A stretch of DNA of 64,000 bases from TMED109 sp015660425 (lineage in GTDB: Bacteria > Pseudomonadota > Alphaproteobacteria > TMED109). The stretch covers positions 1-64,000 of the forward strand of contig JAPYTH010000004.1 in NCBI GenBank assembly GCA_029936295.1. The letters are read 5' to 3'. The translations under genes and the position numbers were made by a program. Below are positions 53,580 through 62,444 of this stretch, in pieces; within the stretch, counting starts at the first letter, position 1; every line of letters starts with the position of its first letter. The notes under the pieces were generated by a model. It was not told the DNA's origin. It did not search any database and saw only the letters and a program-made list of their open reading frames with translations.

Positions 53580-53936
53580 TTATTTTATTAATTTTACTTC
53601 TACCCCTACTTCAGTATTACCCTTAATAATATTTGTTTTTTTTACTGTAACGTGAACAGAGGTTGCGGTATTTAATTTTAGGCATTTTATAGCAATATCT
53701 TCAGCAACAGTTTCAGCTAGAAATTTATGGTTTTTATTAGATACCTGCTTAATTATTAAAATTATTTTTTCATAAGATAAAACATTTTTAATATTGTCAT
53801 TATGAATATTAGCCTCTACTTCTAAAGTTACATTAATTATTACCTTTTGCGGTTTGGTTTGTTCTTTAGGATAAACTCCCAATATTATTTGTGTTTCAAA
53901 ATTACTTACTGTAATCCATCTTTTCATATTATTCAT
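53580..53936 (-). CDS. folB: Dihydroneopterin aldolase family protein FolB
   Basis: 118 residues. RWITVSNFETQIILGVYPKEQTKPQKVIINVTL (partial: LGVYPKEQ, PQKVIINVTLEV) and FLAETVAEDIAIKCL match FolB, which cleaves dihydroneopterin in folate synthesis; the conserved Glu of the E-x-x-x-Q region and the late Lys (VTVKKTN) are present. The gene is 4 bases after a PTR1-like SDR, suggesting a joint pterin role. Confidence 0.88.
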   Translation of the reverse strand: MNNMKRWITVSNFETQIILGVYPKEQTKPQKVIINVTLEVEANIHNDNIKNVLSYEKIILIIKQVSNKNHKFLAETVAEDIAIKCLKLNTATSVHVTVKKTNIIKGNTEVGVEVKLIK

Positions 53937-53940
53937 TTTT

Positions 53941-54711
53941 TTAGTCTTCCTTAAATTGATTTTTATCGGTCTGCGCCCAACCTAAGTGTTGACCTCCATC
54001 TAAAGCTATCATTTGTCCAGTTAGTGAAGGGCTATTAATTATTAAATTTATAAATTGAGAAATTTCTTCTAGTGTCACAGGTACTGCCAGCGGCATTCTT
54101 TGATATTGATCCTTAAATTCTTTAGTAGTTTGCATTTTACTTTTAATGGTAGGGCCTGGTCCAATCGCGTTTACTCTAATGTTGGGACTAAGAGATAAAG
54201 CTAAGGTTTGAGTTAATGCCCATAAAGCACTTTTCGATAGAGTGTACGTAGTAAAATGTGGAGTTAAGTTCCATACTCTTTGATCTATTATATTAATAAT
54301 ATTCCCATTGATTTTTTTAGGAATATTTTCTACAAAGCTTTGGCTTAAAAATAAAGGTGCACGAATATTTGTATTCATATGCATATCCCAACTATCGGAA
54401 GATAAAGAATAGATAGAGTCATATTCAAAACTTGCAGCATTATTAATTAAACAACTAATGTGCCCTATACTTTTGGTTACAGTAGGAATAATTTTTTTTA
54501 ATTGTTTTAAATCAGATAAGTCAGCCTGAATACAAACAGTTTTAACATTATAGGTCTCTTGTAACTCTATAGACAATTTTTTTGTCTCTTTTTCAGAACT
54601 GTTATAATGTAGAGCTATATTCCAATTATTGGCAGCTAAAGACTTTGCAATAGAAGAGCCTATTCTTTTTCCCGCACCAGTTATTAAAACGTTTTTTATT
54701 TTTTTCTTCAA
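53941..54711 (-). CDS. Short-chain dehydrogenase, pteridine reductase/FolM-like
   Basis: 256 residues. The nucleotide loop GAGKRIGSSIAKSLA with the R-I-G pattern, LHYNSSEKE, CLINNAASFEYD and the catalytic YTLSKSALW resemble PTR1/FolM more than typical SDRs, which have TGxxxGIG and YxxxK. FolM reduces dihydropterins. The first catalytic Ser position is IIDQRVW, also as in FolM-like proteins. Adjacent folB supports a pterin substrate. Substrate assignment is inference. Confidence 0.8.
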   Translation of the reverse strand: MKKKIKNVLITGAGKRIGSSIAKSLAANNWNIALHYNSSEKETKKLSIELQETYNVKTVCIQADLSDLKQLKKIIPTVTKSIGHISCLINNAASFEYDSIYSLSSDSWDMHMNTNIRAPLFLSQSFVENIPKKINGNIINIIDQRVWNLTPHFTTYTLSKSALWALTQTLALSLSPNIRVNAIGPGPTIKSKMQTTKEFKDQYQRMPLAVPVTLEEISQFINLIINSPSLTGQMIALDGGQHLGWAQTDKNQFKED

Positions 54712-54740
54712 CAGCCTATTTCTCTTTTCAGTTTTTAATA

Positions 54741-56738
54741 TTAATTAATTAAATTTATTCCTAACTCATTATTTTCTAATTTTTTTATTTCATCCCTAAT
54801 TTGTGCTGCTCTTTCAAATTTTAGTTCCGATGCAGCCTGTAACATTTCCTTTTTAAGTTCCTTTATATATCTATTAATATTATGTTTAGAATCTTTTAAT
54901 ATAGTTTTTTCTTTATGACCTTCATCTTTTATATCTAAATCTATAATATTATTAATATCTTTTATAATAGATTTTGGTTTTATATTATTTTCTTTGTTCC
55001 ATTTAATTTGTTTATTTCTTCTTCTTTCAGTTTCTTTTAGTGCTGTTTCTATAGAATTAGTAATTTTATCTGCATATAATATAACTTTACCATTAATATT
55101 TCTTGCTGCCCTACCTATAGTTTGAATTAAAGATCTATGAGAGCGAAGAAATCCTTCTTTGTCAGCATCACAAATTGCAACTAAAGCACATTCTGGAATG
55201 TCTAGACCTTCTCTTAGTAAATTTATTCCTACTAGTATGTCAAAATTACCTTTTCTTAAATTTTGAATTATTTCTATTCTTTCAAGAGTATCAATATCAG
55301 AATGCATATATTGTACTTTAAGGCCTAGATCATTCATATATTCAGCAAGATCTTCGGCCATTTTTTTTGTAAGAACTGTAATTAAACATCTATATCCAGT
55401 TTTAATAGTATTTCTACATTCATAAATTACATCGTCTATTTGATTAGTAGCAGGTTTTATTTTACAAACAGGGTCAACTAATCCTGTAGGCCTTATAACT
55501 TGTTCAATAAATTCTCCATGAGTTTGTTCCATCTCCCAATTACTTGGAGTGGCTGAAACAAAAACAGTTTCAGGTCTCATTTTATCCCATTCTTCAAATT
55601 TAAGAGGTCTATTATCTTTGCAACTAGGCAGTCTAAAGCCGAATTCAGATAAATTAGATTTTCTGCTAAAATCTCCTTTATACATTCCATTGATTTGTGG
55701 GATAGTCACATGACTTTCGTCTACAAATAATATTGTGTCATTGGGAAGATACTCAAATAAAGTTGGTGGAGCTTTTCCTGGTAATCTTCCAGTTAGATAT
55801 CTAGAATAATTCTCTATTCCTGCACAAGTCCCAGATATTTCCATCATTTCTATATCAAAATTAGTTCTTTCTTCTATTCTTTGTGCCTCAATTAATTTTT
55901 TATCTTTCTTAAATTCTTTAATTCTTATTTCTAGATCATTTTTAATCTTTATAATTGCTTGATCTAAAGTAGGCCTATTAGTTATATAATGGCTATTTGA
56001 GTATAGCTTTATATTTATAAGGTTATTTAATTTATGGCCGGTTAAAGGGTCAAATTCTGTTATTGAATCTACTTCTTCACCAAATAAATCTATTCTCCAA
56101 GCTTTATCTTCTAAATGTGAAGGAAATACTTCAATCACATCACCCAAAACTCTAAAGTTTCCTCTATTAAAATTATGATCATTTCTTTTATATTGAAGAG
56201 AAACTAATGTTTTTATTAACTCAGCTCTTTCTATAACATCTTTTTTTCTTATATCTAAAATCATTTTTGAATAATTCTCAACTGGTCCAATACCATATAT
56301 ACAAGATACACTAGCTACTATTATTACATCTTTTCTTTCAAATAGTGATCGTGTTGTTGAATGTCTCATTCTATCTATTTGTTCATTAATAGAGGCATCC
56401 TTTTCTATAAATGTATTAGTTCTAGCCACATATGCCTCGGGTTGATAATAATCATAATAAGAAACAAAATATTCTACAGCATTATCAGGAAATAATGTTT
56501 TCATTTCCCCATATAATTGAGCAGCTAATGTTTTATTTGGGGCTAAAATAAGAGCTGGTCTTTGTAATGTTTCAATTGTTTTTGCCATAGTAAAGGTTTT
56601 TCCTGAGCCCGTTACTCCCAGAAGAACTTGATTAAATTCTTTATTTTTTAATCCTTCACTTATTGTTTTTATAGCATTAGGCTGATCTCCAGCAGGGGAA
56701 TAATTAGATGATATTTTTAGTTTTTTTGATGATTCCAT
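54741..56738 (-). CDS. uvrB: Excinuclease ABC subunit B
   Basis: Damage-verifying helicase-like subunit of nucleotide excision repair. 665 residues: Walker A GVTGSGKTFTMAK near 43, NKTLAAQLYGEMK, the beta-hairpin YYDYYQPEAYV, DESHVTIPQ, motif VI QTIGRAARN and a C-terminal UVR motif (LKFERAAQIRDEIKKL). All helicase motifs are intact. Works with UvrC (51200-53152); uvrA is outside the window. Confidence 0.97.
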   Translation of the reverse strand: MESSKKLKISSNYSPAGDQPNAIKTISEGLKNKEFNQVLLGVTGSGKTFTMAKTIETLQRPALILAPNKTLAAQLYGEMKTLFPDNAVEYFVSYYDYYQPEAYVARTNTFIEKDASINEQIDRMRHSTTRSLFERKDVIIVASVSCIYGIGPVENYSKMILDIRKKDVIERAELIKTLVSLQYKRNDHNFNRGNFRVLGDVIEVFPSHLEDKAWRIDLFGEEVDSITEFDPLTGHKLNNLINIKLYSNSHYITNRPTLDQAIIKIKNDLEIRIKEFKKDKKLIEAQRIEERTNFDIEMMEISGTCAGIENYSRYLTGRLPGKAPPTLFEYLPNDTILFVDESHVTIPQINGMYKGDFSRKSNLSEFGFRLPSCKDNRPLKFEEWDKMRPETVFVSATPSNWEMEQTHGEFIEQVIRPTGLVDPVCKIKPATNQIDDVIYECRNTIKTGYRCLITVLTKKMAEDLAEYMNDLGLKVQYMHSDIDTLERIEIIQNLRKGNFDILVGINLLREGLDIPECALVAICDADKEGFLRSHRSLIQTIGRAARNINGKVILYADKITNSIETALKETERRRNKQIKWNKENNIKPKSIIKDINNIIDLDIKDEGHKEKTILKDSKHNINRYIKELKKEMLQAASELKFERAAQIRDEIKKLENNELGINLIN

Positions 56739-56764
56739 TGTTTTAATATTTTAATTAATAGAAA

Positions 56765-57949
56765 TTAACCCCAATTATTATTTATGGCATATTCATGTAT
56801 GCGGTTTAAAGCTTCAATTATATTTTTTTCAGAGTTGGCATACGAAAACCTTATATACCCTTCACCATATTTACCAAAGCTTGTTCCAGCAACTGTTGCT
56901 ACTTTAAGTTCTTCTAGTAAAAGATGTTCCATTTCTCTAGAAGTTAATTTAGTTTTAGTAATATTAGGCATAGTATAGAACGCTCCTTGTGGCATTTGAG
57001 AACTCATTCCAGGTATTAGATTAGTTTTTTTTACAATAAGATTTTTTCGTTTTTCAAACTGACCAATCATATTTGAAACTTGGTCTTGTGGTCCATTTAG
57101 AGCTGCTATTGCTGCATATTGAGTTGCAGCATTTGTGCAAGAAACAGAATTTATATTTAATCTAGTAGCTTTTTCAGCTAGGTGTATAGGCCAAATCCCA
57201 TAACCTATTCTCCATCCAGTCATAGCATATGTCTTTGACCAACCATCTAAAATAATTAATCTGTCTAATATAGATTTATAATTTAACATTGAATGAAATT
57301 TATTTTCATAAACAATATGCGAATAAATTTCATCAGACAAAATGCATACATTTGGAAATTCTTCTAATTTTTTTACTAGTAGATCTAGCAATTCTTTTTT
57401 TATAAGTCCTCCAGTAGGATTAGCAGGAGAATTAATAATAATTAAACTAGTATTATTATTAATTAAAGAGATAGTTTTTTCTACATTGAAAGAAAAATTT
57501 CTATTTTCTAGTAATGGAATTGGAATTGGTTTTGCTCCTGAAAATTTTATAGCACTTTCATAAATTGGAAAACCTGGATTAGGGTAAAGTATTTCTTTAC
57601 CTTTTTCTCCAAACATTAACATGCAATGCCACATAGTAACTTTGCCTCCAGGCACAATTACAACTTGATCTGGATTAACTTCTACGTTGTGTCTTTTGAA
57701 GATATCATTTGCAACAGATTCTCTTAATTCTAATATTCCATTTCCTGGGGTATAGCCATGATGACCATCTTTAAGAGCTTTTACTGCAGCTTCAACTATA
57801 TGATCAGCAGTTTTGAAATCAGGTTGCCCTATTCCCAAATTAATTACTTTGTGTCCTTGGCGTTCTAATTCAGCTGCTCTCGCTAATACAATAAAAGCAT
57901 TCTCAGTTCCTAAATTATTCACATTTTTGGAAATCATATATTTTGTCAA
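56765..57949 (-). CDS. Class I aminotransferase
   Basis: 394 residues, PLP fold I: NLGIGQPDFKTADHI, YTPGNGILELRES, NSPANPTGG, the PLP-Lys in DGWSKTYAMTGWRIGY and the C-terminal Arg in GYIRFSYAN. It belongs to the aspartate/alanine-type branch, but the substrate cannot be read from sequence. TTG at 57949 is taken as start since AAGGG lies 8 bases upstream; ATG 57937 is an alternative. Divergent from another class I enzyme at 58072. Confidence 0.9.
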   Translation of the reverse strand: MTKYMISKNVNNLGTENAFIVLARAAELERQGHKVINLGIGQPDFKTADHIVEAAVKALKDGHHGYTPGNGILELRESVANDIFKRHNVEVNPDQVVIVPGGKVTMWHCMLMFGEKGKEILYPNPGFPIYESAIKFSGAKPIPIPLLENRNFSFNVEKTISLINNNTSLIIINSPANPTGGLIKKELLDLLVKKLEEFPNVCILSDEIYSHIVYENKFHSMLNYKSILDRLIILDGWSKTYAMTGWRIGYGIWPIHLAEKATRLNINSVSCTNAATQYAAIAALNGPQDQVSNMIGQFEKRKNLIVKKTNLIPGMSSQMPQGAFYTMPNITKTKLTSREMEHLLLEELKVATVAGTSFGKYGEGYIRFSYANSEKNIIEALNRIHEYAINNNWG

Positions 57950-58018
57950 AACAAACCCTTTTAAAATTATTATGATATTATATTTACATTTTTATTGAAT
58001 TTAGACATATAAATATAT

Positions 58019-58043
58019 TAATAAATAAAAAATTTATTTATTA
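58019..58043. repeat. 11-bp inverted repeat between two divergent aminotransferase genes
   Basis: TAATAAATAAA (58019-58029) and TTTATTTATTA (58033-58043) pair exactly around AAA. It is pure A/T and lies 29-53 bases before the 58072 ATG. Short pure-AT symmetry has a fair chance background here. Confidence 0.6.
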
Positions 58044-58071
58044 TACATCAATATACCTGAAAGATATTGTA

Positions 58072-59286
58072 ATGAGTAATATAGACGATTTAATTGCAGA
58101 AAGAATGTCATTAATTAAGCCTTCTCCCACTATGGCAGTAAGTAAGCTTGCAGCAGAATTGAAAGCAGCAGGTAAAGACGTAATCGGATTAGGTGCAGGT
58201 GAACCAGATTTTGATACTCCTGATCATATAAAGCTTGCAGCAATAGAAGCTATAAAAAGTGGGCAAACTAAATATACCGCCGTAGATGGAACTCCGGCGT
58301 TAAAACAAGCGGTATCAAATAAGTTTCAAAGGGATAATAATATTAAATATAATTCTGATGAGATAATTATATCTGTAGGCGGCAAACAAGTGTTATTTAA
58401 TGCTTTATTATCTTCAATTAACCCTGGGGACGAAGTTATTATCCCTTCTCCTTATTGGGTTTCGTATCCTGATATGGTGGCTTTGGCGGGTGGTAAACCA
58501 ATTATAGTTGAAGGTAAATTTGAAAATGATTTCAAAATTATGCCAGAAGATATTAAAGATAAAATTTCTACAAAAACAAAATGGATTATAATTAATTCTC
58601 CTTCTAATCCAACCGGTTCTTCTTACTCAAAAGAGGAGTTGAAAAATATAGGAGACTTATTATTAAATTATAAAAATGTATTTATAATGTCAGATGATAT
58701 TTACGAAAAGATTATTTATGATGATAATAAATTTTATACTATTGCTCAAATTGTCCCAGAACTAAAAGATAGAACTTTAACTGTAAATGGTGTTTCTAAA
58801 GCTTATGCTATGACTGGTTGGAGAATTGGTTACGCAGGAGGGCCTAAAATTTTAATTTCTGCTATGGCAAAATTACAATCACAATCTACTTCTAACCCTT
58901 CTTCAATTAGTCAAGCAGCTGCTTTAGCCGCTCTAGAAGGTCCTGAAGATTTTTTAACTGAAAGAAATAAAAAATTTAAAATTAGAAGAAATATGGTTGT
59001 GGAACAATTAAACAAATGTAATGGAATTCATTGTTTATTACCTATGGGAGCATTTTATGTATACCCATCTTGTGCAGGCGTAATTGGAAAACAAACACCT
59101 TCTGGACAAATCGTCCATAATTCAATTGATTTTTCTTCATATCTACTTGAAGAGGTAGGTGTTGCTGTGGTTCCAGGAAGCGCATTTGGAGCTGATCCTT
59201 TCTTTAGGCTTTCATATGCTATTTCTGACTCTGTTCTAGAGGAAGCATGTAATAGAATTAAGAAGGCTTGTGATCAATTAAAATAG
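58072..59286 (+). CDS. Aspartate aminotransferase (class Ib type)
   Basis: 404 residues. Start SLIKPSPTMAVSKLAAELKAAGKDVIGLGAGEPDFDTPDHI, seen in part, is the opening of alphaproteobacterial AspC/AatA of subgroup Ib; also YTAVDGTPALKQAV, PYWVSYPDM, NSPSNPTG, the PLP-Lys in NGVSKAYAMTGWRIGYAGGP and FRLSYAIS with the substrate Arg. Probably makes aspartate or aromatic amino acids; prephenate activity is also known in this branch. TAG stop lies within a hairpin. Confidence 0.92.
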   Translation: MSNIDDLIAERMSLIKPSPTMAVSKLAAELKAAGKDVIGLGAGEPDFDTPDHIKLAAIEAIKSGQTKYTAVDGTPALKQAVSNKFQRDNNIKYNSDEIIISVGGKQVLFNALLSSINPGDEVIIPSPYWVSYPDMVALAGGKPIIVEGKFENDFKIMPEDIKDKISTKTKWIIINSPSNPTGSSYSKEELKNIGDLLLNYKNVFIMSDDIYEKIIYDDNKFYTIAQIVPELKDRTLTVNGVSKAYAMTGWRIGYAGGPKILISAMAKLQSQSTSNPSSISQAAALAALEGPEDFLTERNKKFKIRRNMVVEQLNKCNGIHCLLPMGAFYVYPSCAGVIGKQTPSGQIVHNSIDFSSYLLEEVGVAVVPGSAFGADPFFRLSYAISDSVLEEACNRIKKACDQLK

Positions 59287-59312
59287 TATTTTATTTTTTT
59301 TTATAAAATACT
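59285..59312 (+). terminator. Hairpin at the end of the aspartate aminotransferase gene
   Basis: AGTATTTTAT (59285-59294) and ATAAAATACT (59303-59312) pair perfectly around eight T. The stop codon overlaps the left arm. No T-run follows the stem on the plus strand, so it is not a standard intrinsic terminator; it may protect the mRNA 3' end or be factor-dependent. Confidence 0.4.
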
Positions 59313-59358
59313 GTGCATAATCGTTATTAATAATTAATAAAAATTATAGGGCGTTGAA

Positions 59359-61425
59359 TTGAGAACAAAAATAGATAATAATACGTCGATTAGCGCTTGT
59401 CCTCATGATTGTCCGAGTACTTGTGCTTTAGAAATTACTCATGATGAAAAAAAAATATATAAAGTAAAAGGTGCTTCTAAAAATTCATACACTGCTGGGG
59501 TAGTATGTGCAAAAGTAAGTAGATACTCAGAAAGAACACATCATCCAGATAGACTACTTAAACCTTTAAGGAGAACTGGAAATAAAGGTTCAAATGATTT
59601 TAAAGAAATTGAATGGGACCAAGCCTTAGACATAGTAGCCGAAAACTTTATTTCTACTACTCAAAAGCATGGAACAGAATCTATTTGGCCTTATTTTTAT
59701 GCGGGAACTATGGGTTTAGTACAAAGAGATGGAATAAATCGTTTGAGACATGTAATGAAGTATTCTGGTCAACATTCTACAATATGTAGTACAATAACAG
59801 CTAGTGGATTTAAAGCAGGGGTGGGTACTCTTAAAGGTCCTGATCCTAGAGAAATGGCTTTGTCTGATGTAATATTAGTTTGGGGATGTAATCCTGCTTC
59901 TACTCAAGTAAACGTTATGAAACATATCCAAAAAGCTAGAAAAAATAGAAATGCTATATTAATTGTGGTGGACCCTTATAAAACCCGTAGTGCAAAAGTT
60001 GCTGATATTCATTATCCAATTAAACCTGGAACAGATGGAGCTTTAGCATGTTCAATTATGCATATTTTATTTCGCGATAATTATGCAGATAAAGAATATA
60101 TGGATAAATATACTGATGATCCAAAAGGTTTGGAAGAACATGTAAAAAAATATACTCCTGAATGGGGTTCTAAAATAACAGGTTTATCTGTTAGTGAAAT
60201 TGAAGAATTTGCTAAAATTTTTGGAACAACAAAAAGATTATATTCAAGAATGGGGTATGGCTTTACTCGTCAAAGAAACGGAGCTTCTTCAATGCATGCA
60301 GTAGTATCATTATCCGCTGTATGTGGAAAATGGAAATATGAAGGAGGAGGAGCTTTTTATAGTAACGCAGATATTTATAATATAGATAAGACTTTAATAG
60401 AAGGTTTAGATGTAATTGATCCAAATATAAGAATATTAGATCAATCTAGGATAGGAAGTATTTTAACAGGAGATAGAAATGCATTGATGGGAGGAGATGA
60501 AGTATACTCATTACTTATTCAGAATACGAATCCTCTTGTAGTTGCCCCGGAAAGTTTATTAGTTAGAGAGGGTTTTTCTAGAGAGGATCTTTTTGTATGT
60601 GTACATGAACAATTTATGACAGATACCGCTAAATATGCTGACATAGTTCTTCCGGCTACTACTTTTGTAGAGCATGACGATATATATATCGCCGGTGGAC
60701 ATCAACACATTACTTTCGGTCCCAAATTAATTGAACCAATAGGGGAATCAAGATCAAATCATACAGTTTTATTAGAGTTATCAAAAAGGTTAGGTGCTCA
60801 ACATAAAGGTTTTAATATGACTGAGAGAGAAATAATTGACTGGACTTTAAAATCTTCTAATCATGGGCCATTAGTAGATTTAGAAAAAAATGGTTGGAAA
60901 GATGTTCAACCAGATTTTAATACCTCACATTTTATTGATGGTTTTGGTCATAAGGATAAAAAATACCACTTTAAGCCTGATTGGAGTGAAGTTGGCCCTG
61001 ATTATCATAATATGCCAGAATATCCTGATTATATGAATACAACAGAAAATACTTCAAAAGATTTTCCATTTAAATTAGTTACAGCACCAGCACATAATTA
61101 CTTAAATAGTTCTTTTACGGAAACTAAGTCTTCTCAAAATAAAGAAGTTAAACCAAGAGTTAAAATTCATTCTAAAGACATAAATAAATTAGGCTTAAAA
61201 GATAATGATTTAGTTGTTTTGGGTAATAAAAGGGGAGAAGTAATTATTAATATAGAAGAATTTAATGATTTGCAAGAGGGGGTAATAATTGTTGAAGGTA
61301 TTTGGCCTAATGAAGCGTTTGTTGGTAATAATGGTATCAACACTTTAGTAGGTTCTGACCCTGTTCCACCAAATGGAGGTGCTGCATTTCATGACACAGC
61401 AGTTTGGATAAAACCTAGTTCTTAA
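59359..61425 (+). CDS. Molybdopterin oxidoreductase with N-terminal [4Fe-4S] site
   Basis: 688 residues of the DMSO-reductase superfamily. The N-terminal cluster motif is CPHDCPSTC followed about 28 residues later by VVCAK; then the core with RRTGNKGSNDFKEIEWDQAL, VILVWGCNPASTQ, VVDPYKTRSAKVADIHYPIKPGTDGAL in part, LPATTFVEHDD and the C-terminal molybdopterin domain (NLNSSF, NDLVVLGNKRGEV). No Tat signal, so cytoplasmic. Substrate unknown. The Mo ligand may be the Cys in STICSTITASG. TTG start with AGGG 8 bases upstream. No electron-transfer partner subunit is adjacent. Confidence 0.88.
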   Translation: MRTKIDNNTSISACPHDCPSTCALEITHDEKKIYKVKGASKNSYTAGVVCAKVSRYSERTHHPDRLLKPLRRTGNKGSNDFKEIEWDQALDIVAENFISTTQKHGTESIWPYFYAGTMGLVQRDGINRLRHVMKYSGQHSTICSTITASGFKAGVGTLKGPDPREMALSDVILVWGCNPASTQVNVMKHIQKARKNRNAILIVVDPYKTRSAKVADIHYPIKPGTDGALACSIMHILFRDNYADKEYMDKYTDDPKGLEEHVKKYTPEWGSKITGLSVSEIEEFAKIFGTTKRLYSRMGYGFTRQRNGASSMHAVVSLSAVCGKWKYEGGGAFYSNADIYNIDKTLIEGLDVIDPNIRILDQSRIGSILTGDRNALMGGDEVYSLLIQNTNPLVVAPESLLVREGFSREDLFVCVHEQFMTDTAKYADIVLPATTFVEHDDIYIAGGHQHITFGPKLIEPIGESRSNHTVLLELSKRLGAQHKGFNMTEREIIDWTLKSSNHGPLVDLEKNGWKDVQPDFNTSHFIDGFGHKDKKYHFKPDWSEVGPDYHNMPEYPDYMNTTENTSKDFPFKLVTAPAHNYLNSSFTETKSSQNKEVKPRVKIHSKDINKLGLKDNDLVVLGNKRGEVIINIEEFNDLQEGVIIVEGIWPNEAFVGNNGINTLVGSDPVPPNGGAAFHDTAVWIKPSS

Positions 61426-61448
61426 AAATATTCACTAAAGGGTCATAT

Positions 61449-62435
61449 ATGTTAATTAAAATAAACAAAGAATGGAATATTTACAAAAATATTACTCCTG
61501 AAGCAACTTTTATTAACAGAAGATCTATATTAAAAAGCATGGGTTTTGCATCAATATTTTCAAATATAATTATGAAAAACACTTTTGCCGCTACAGATAA
61601 AAATAATAGAAATATTTTATATCCAGCTATTGAAAACAAAGAATTTAATTTAGAAGAAGTAGATATTAAAGGTGGTATTAGAAATCTCACTGATGAAAAT
61701 AGTGTAACAAGCTACAACAATTATTATGAGTTTGGTAATACTAAAAATATTAAAAGAGCTGCAAATAAATTAATAACTAGTCCTTGGAATATTAGTTTTA
61801 AAGGATTAATTGATAATGAATTTGAAATTGATATTGATGATTTGATTAATAACATTAGCTTAGAAGAAAGGGTTTATAAATTAAGGTGTGTGGAAGCATG
61901 GTCTATGGTAGTTCCTTGGAGTGGTTTTTCGTTAAAATCTATAATTAAAATGGCTCAACCTAAATCAAAGGCAAAATTCTTAGTTATGAAAACTTTTTTT
62001 GATCCAGATAATGTTAAATCGCAAAGACAAGATTGGTTTCCTTGGCCATATACTGAAGTTATAACAATTGATGAAGCAATGAATGATCTTGCTTTTATTG
62101 CTACAGGTGTTTATGGGAAATCATTACCTAACCAAAATGGATCTCCACTGAGGTTGGTGATTCCATGGAAATATGGTTTTAAATCTATCAAATCTATTGT
62201 CTCTTTTGAATTTGTCTCAGATAGACCTAAAACGTTCTGGGAAGAAATTCAACCTAAAGAATATGGTTTTTGGGCTAATGTAAATCCATTGGTAAATCAT
62301 CCTCGTTGGAGTCAAGCAGAGGATAAAGATATAGGTTCTAATAGAATGTATGAAACTAAAATTTATAATGGATATGGTAAATGGGTTGCTAATTTATATA
62401 AAGATATGGAAAAATCGGACCTGTTATATAGATAA
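61449..62435 (+). CDS. msrP: Methionine sulfoxide reductase MsrP (YedY), molybdoenzyme
   Basis: Periplasmic catalytic subunit that repairs protein methionine sulfoxide. 328 residues: Tat-like start NRRSILKSMGFASIFSN with signal cleavage near FAATD, then the sulfite-oxidase fold with the Mo-binding Cys in LRCVEAWSMVVPWSGF, GKSLPNQNGSPLRLVIPWKYGFKSIKSIV (in part) and NPLVNHPRWSQA. The heme membrane partner MsrQ normally encoded next door is absent; the following gene is a convergent LysR. 24 bases after the Mo oxidoreductase, so likely co-transcribed. Confidence 0.93.
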   Translation: MLIKINKEWNIYKNITPEATFINRRSILKSMGFASIFSNIIMKNTFAATDKNNRNILYPAIENKEFNLEEVDIKGGIRNLTDENSVTSYNNYYEFGNTKNIKRAANKLITSPWNISFKGLIDNEFEIDIDDLINNISLEERVYKLRCVEAWSMVVPWSGFSLKSIIKMAQPKSKAKFLVMKTFFDPDNVKSQRQDWFPWPYTEVITIDEAMNDLAFIATGVYGKSLPNQNGSPLRLVIPWKYGFKSIKSIVSFEFVSDRPKTFWEEIQPKEYGFWANVNPLVNHPRWSQAEDKDIGSNRMYETKIYNGYGKWVANLYKDMEKSDLLYR

Positions 62436-62444
62436 ATATATTTA

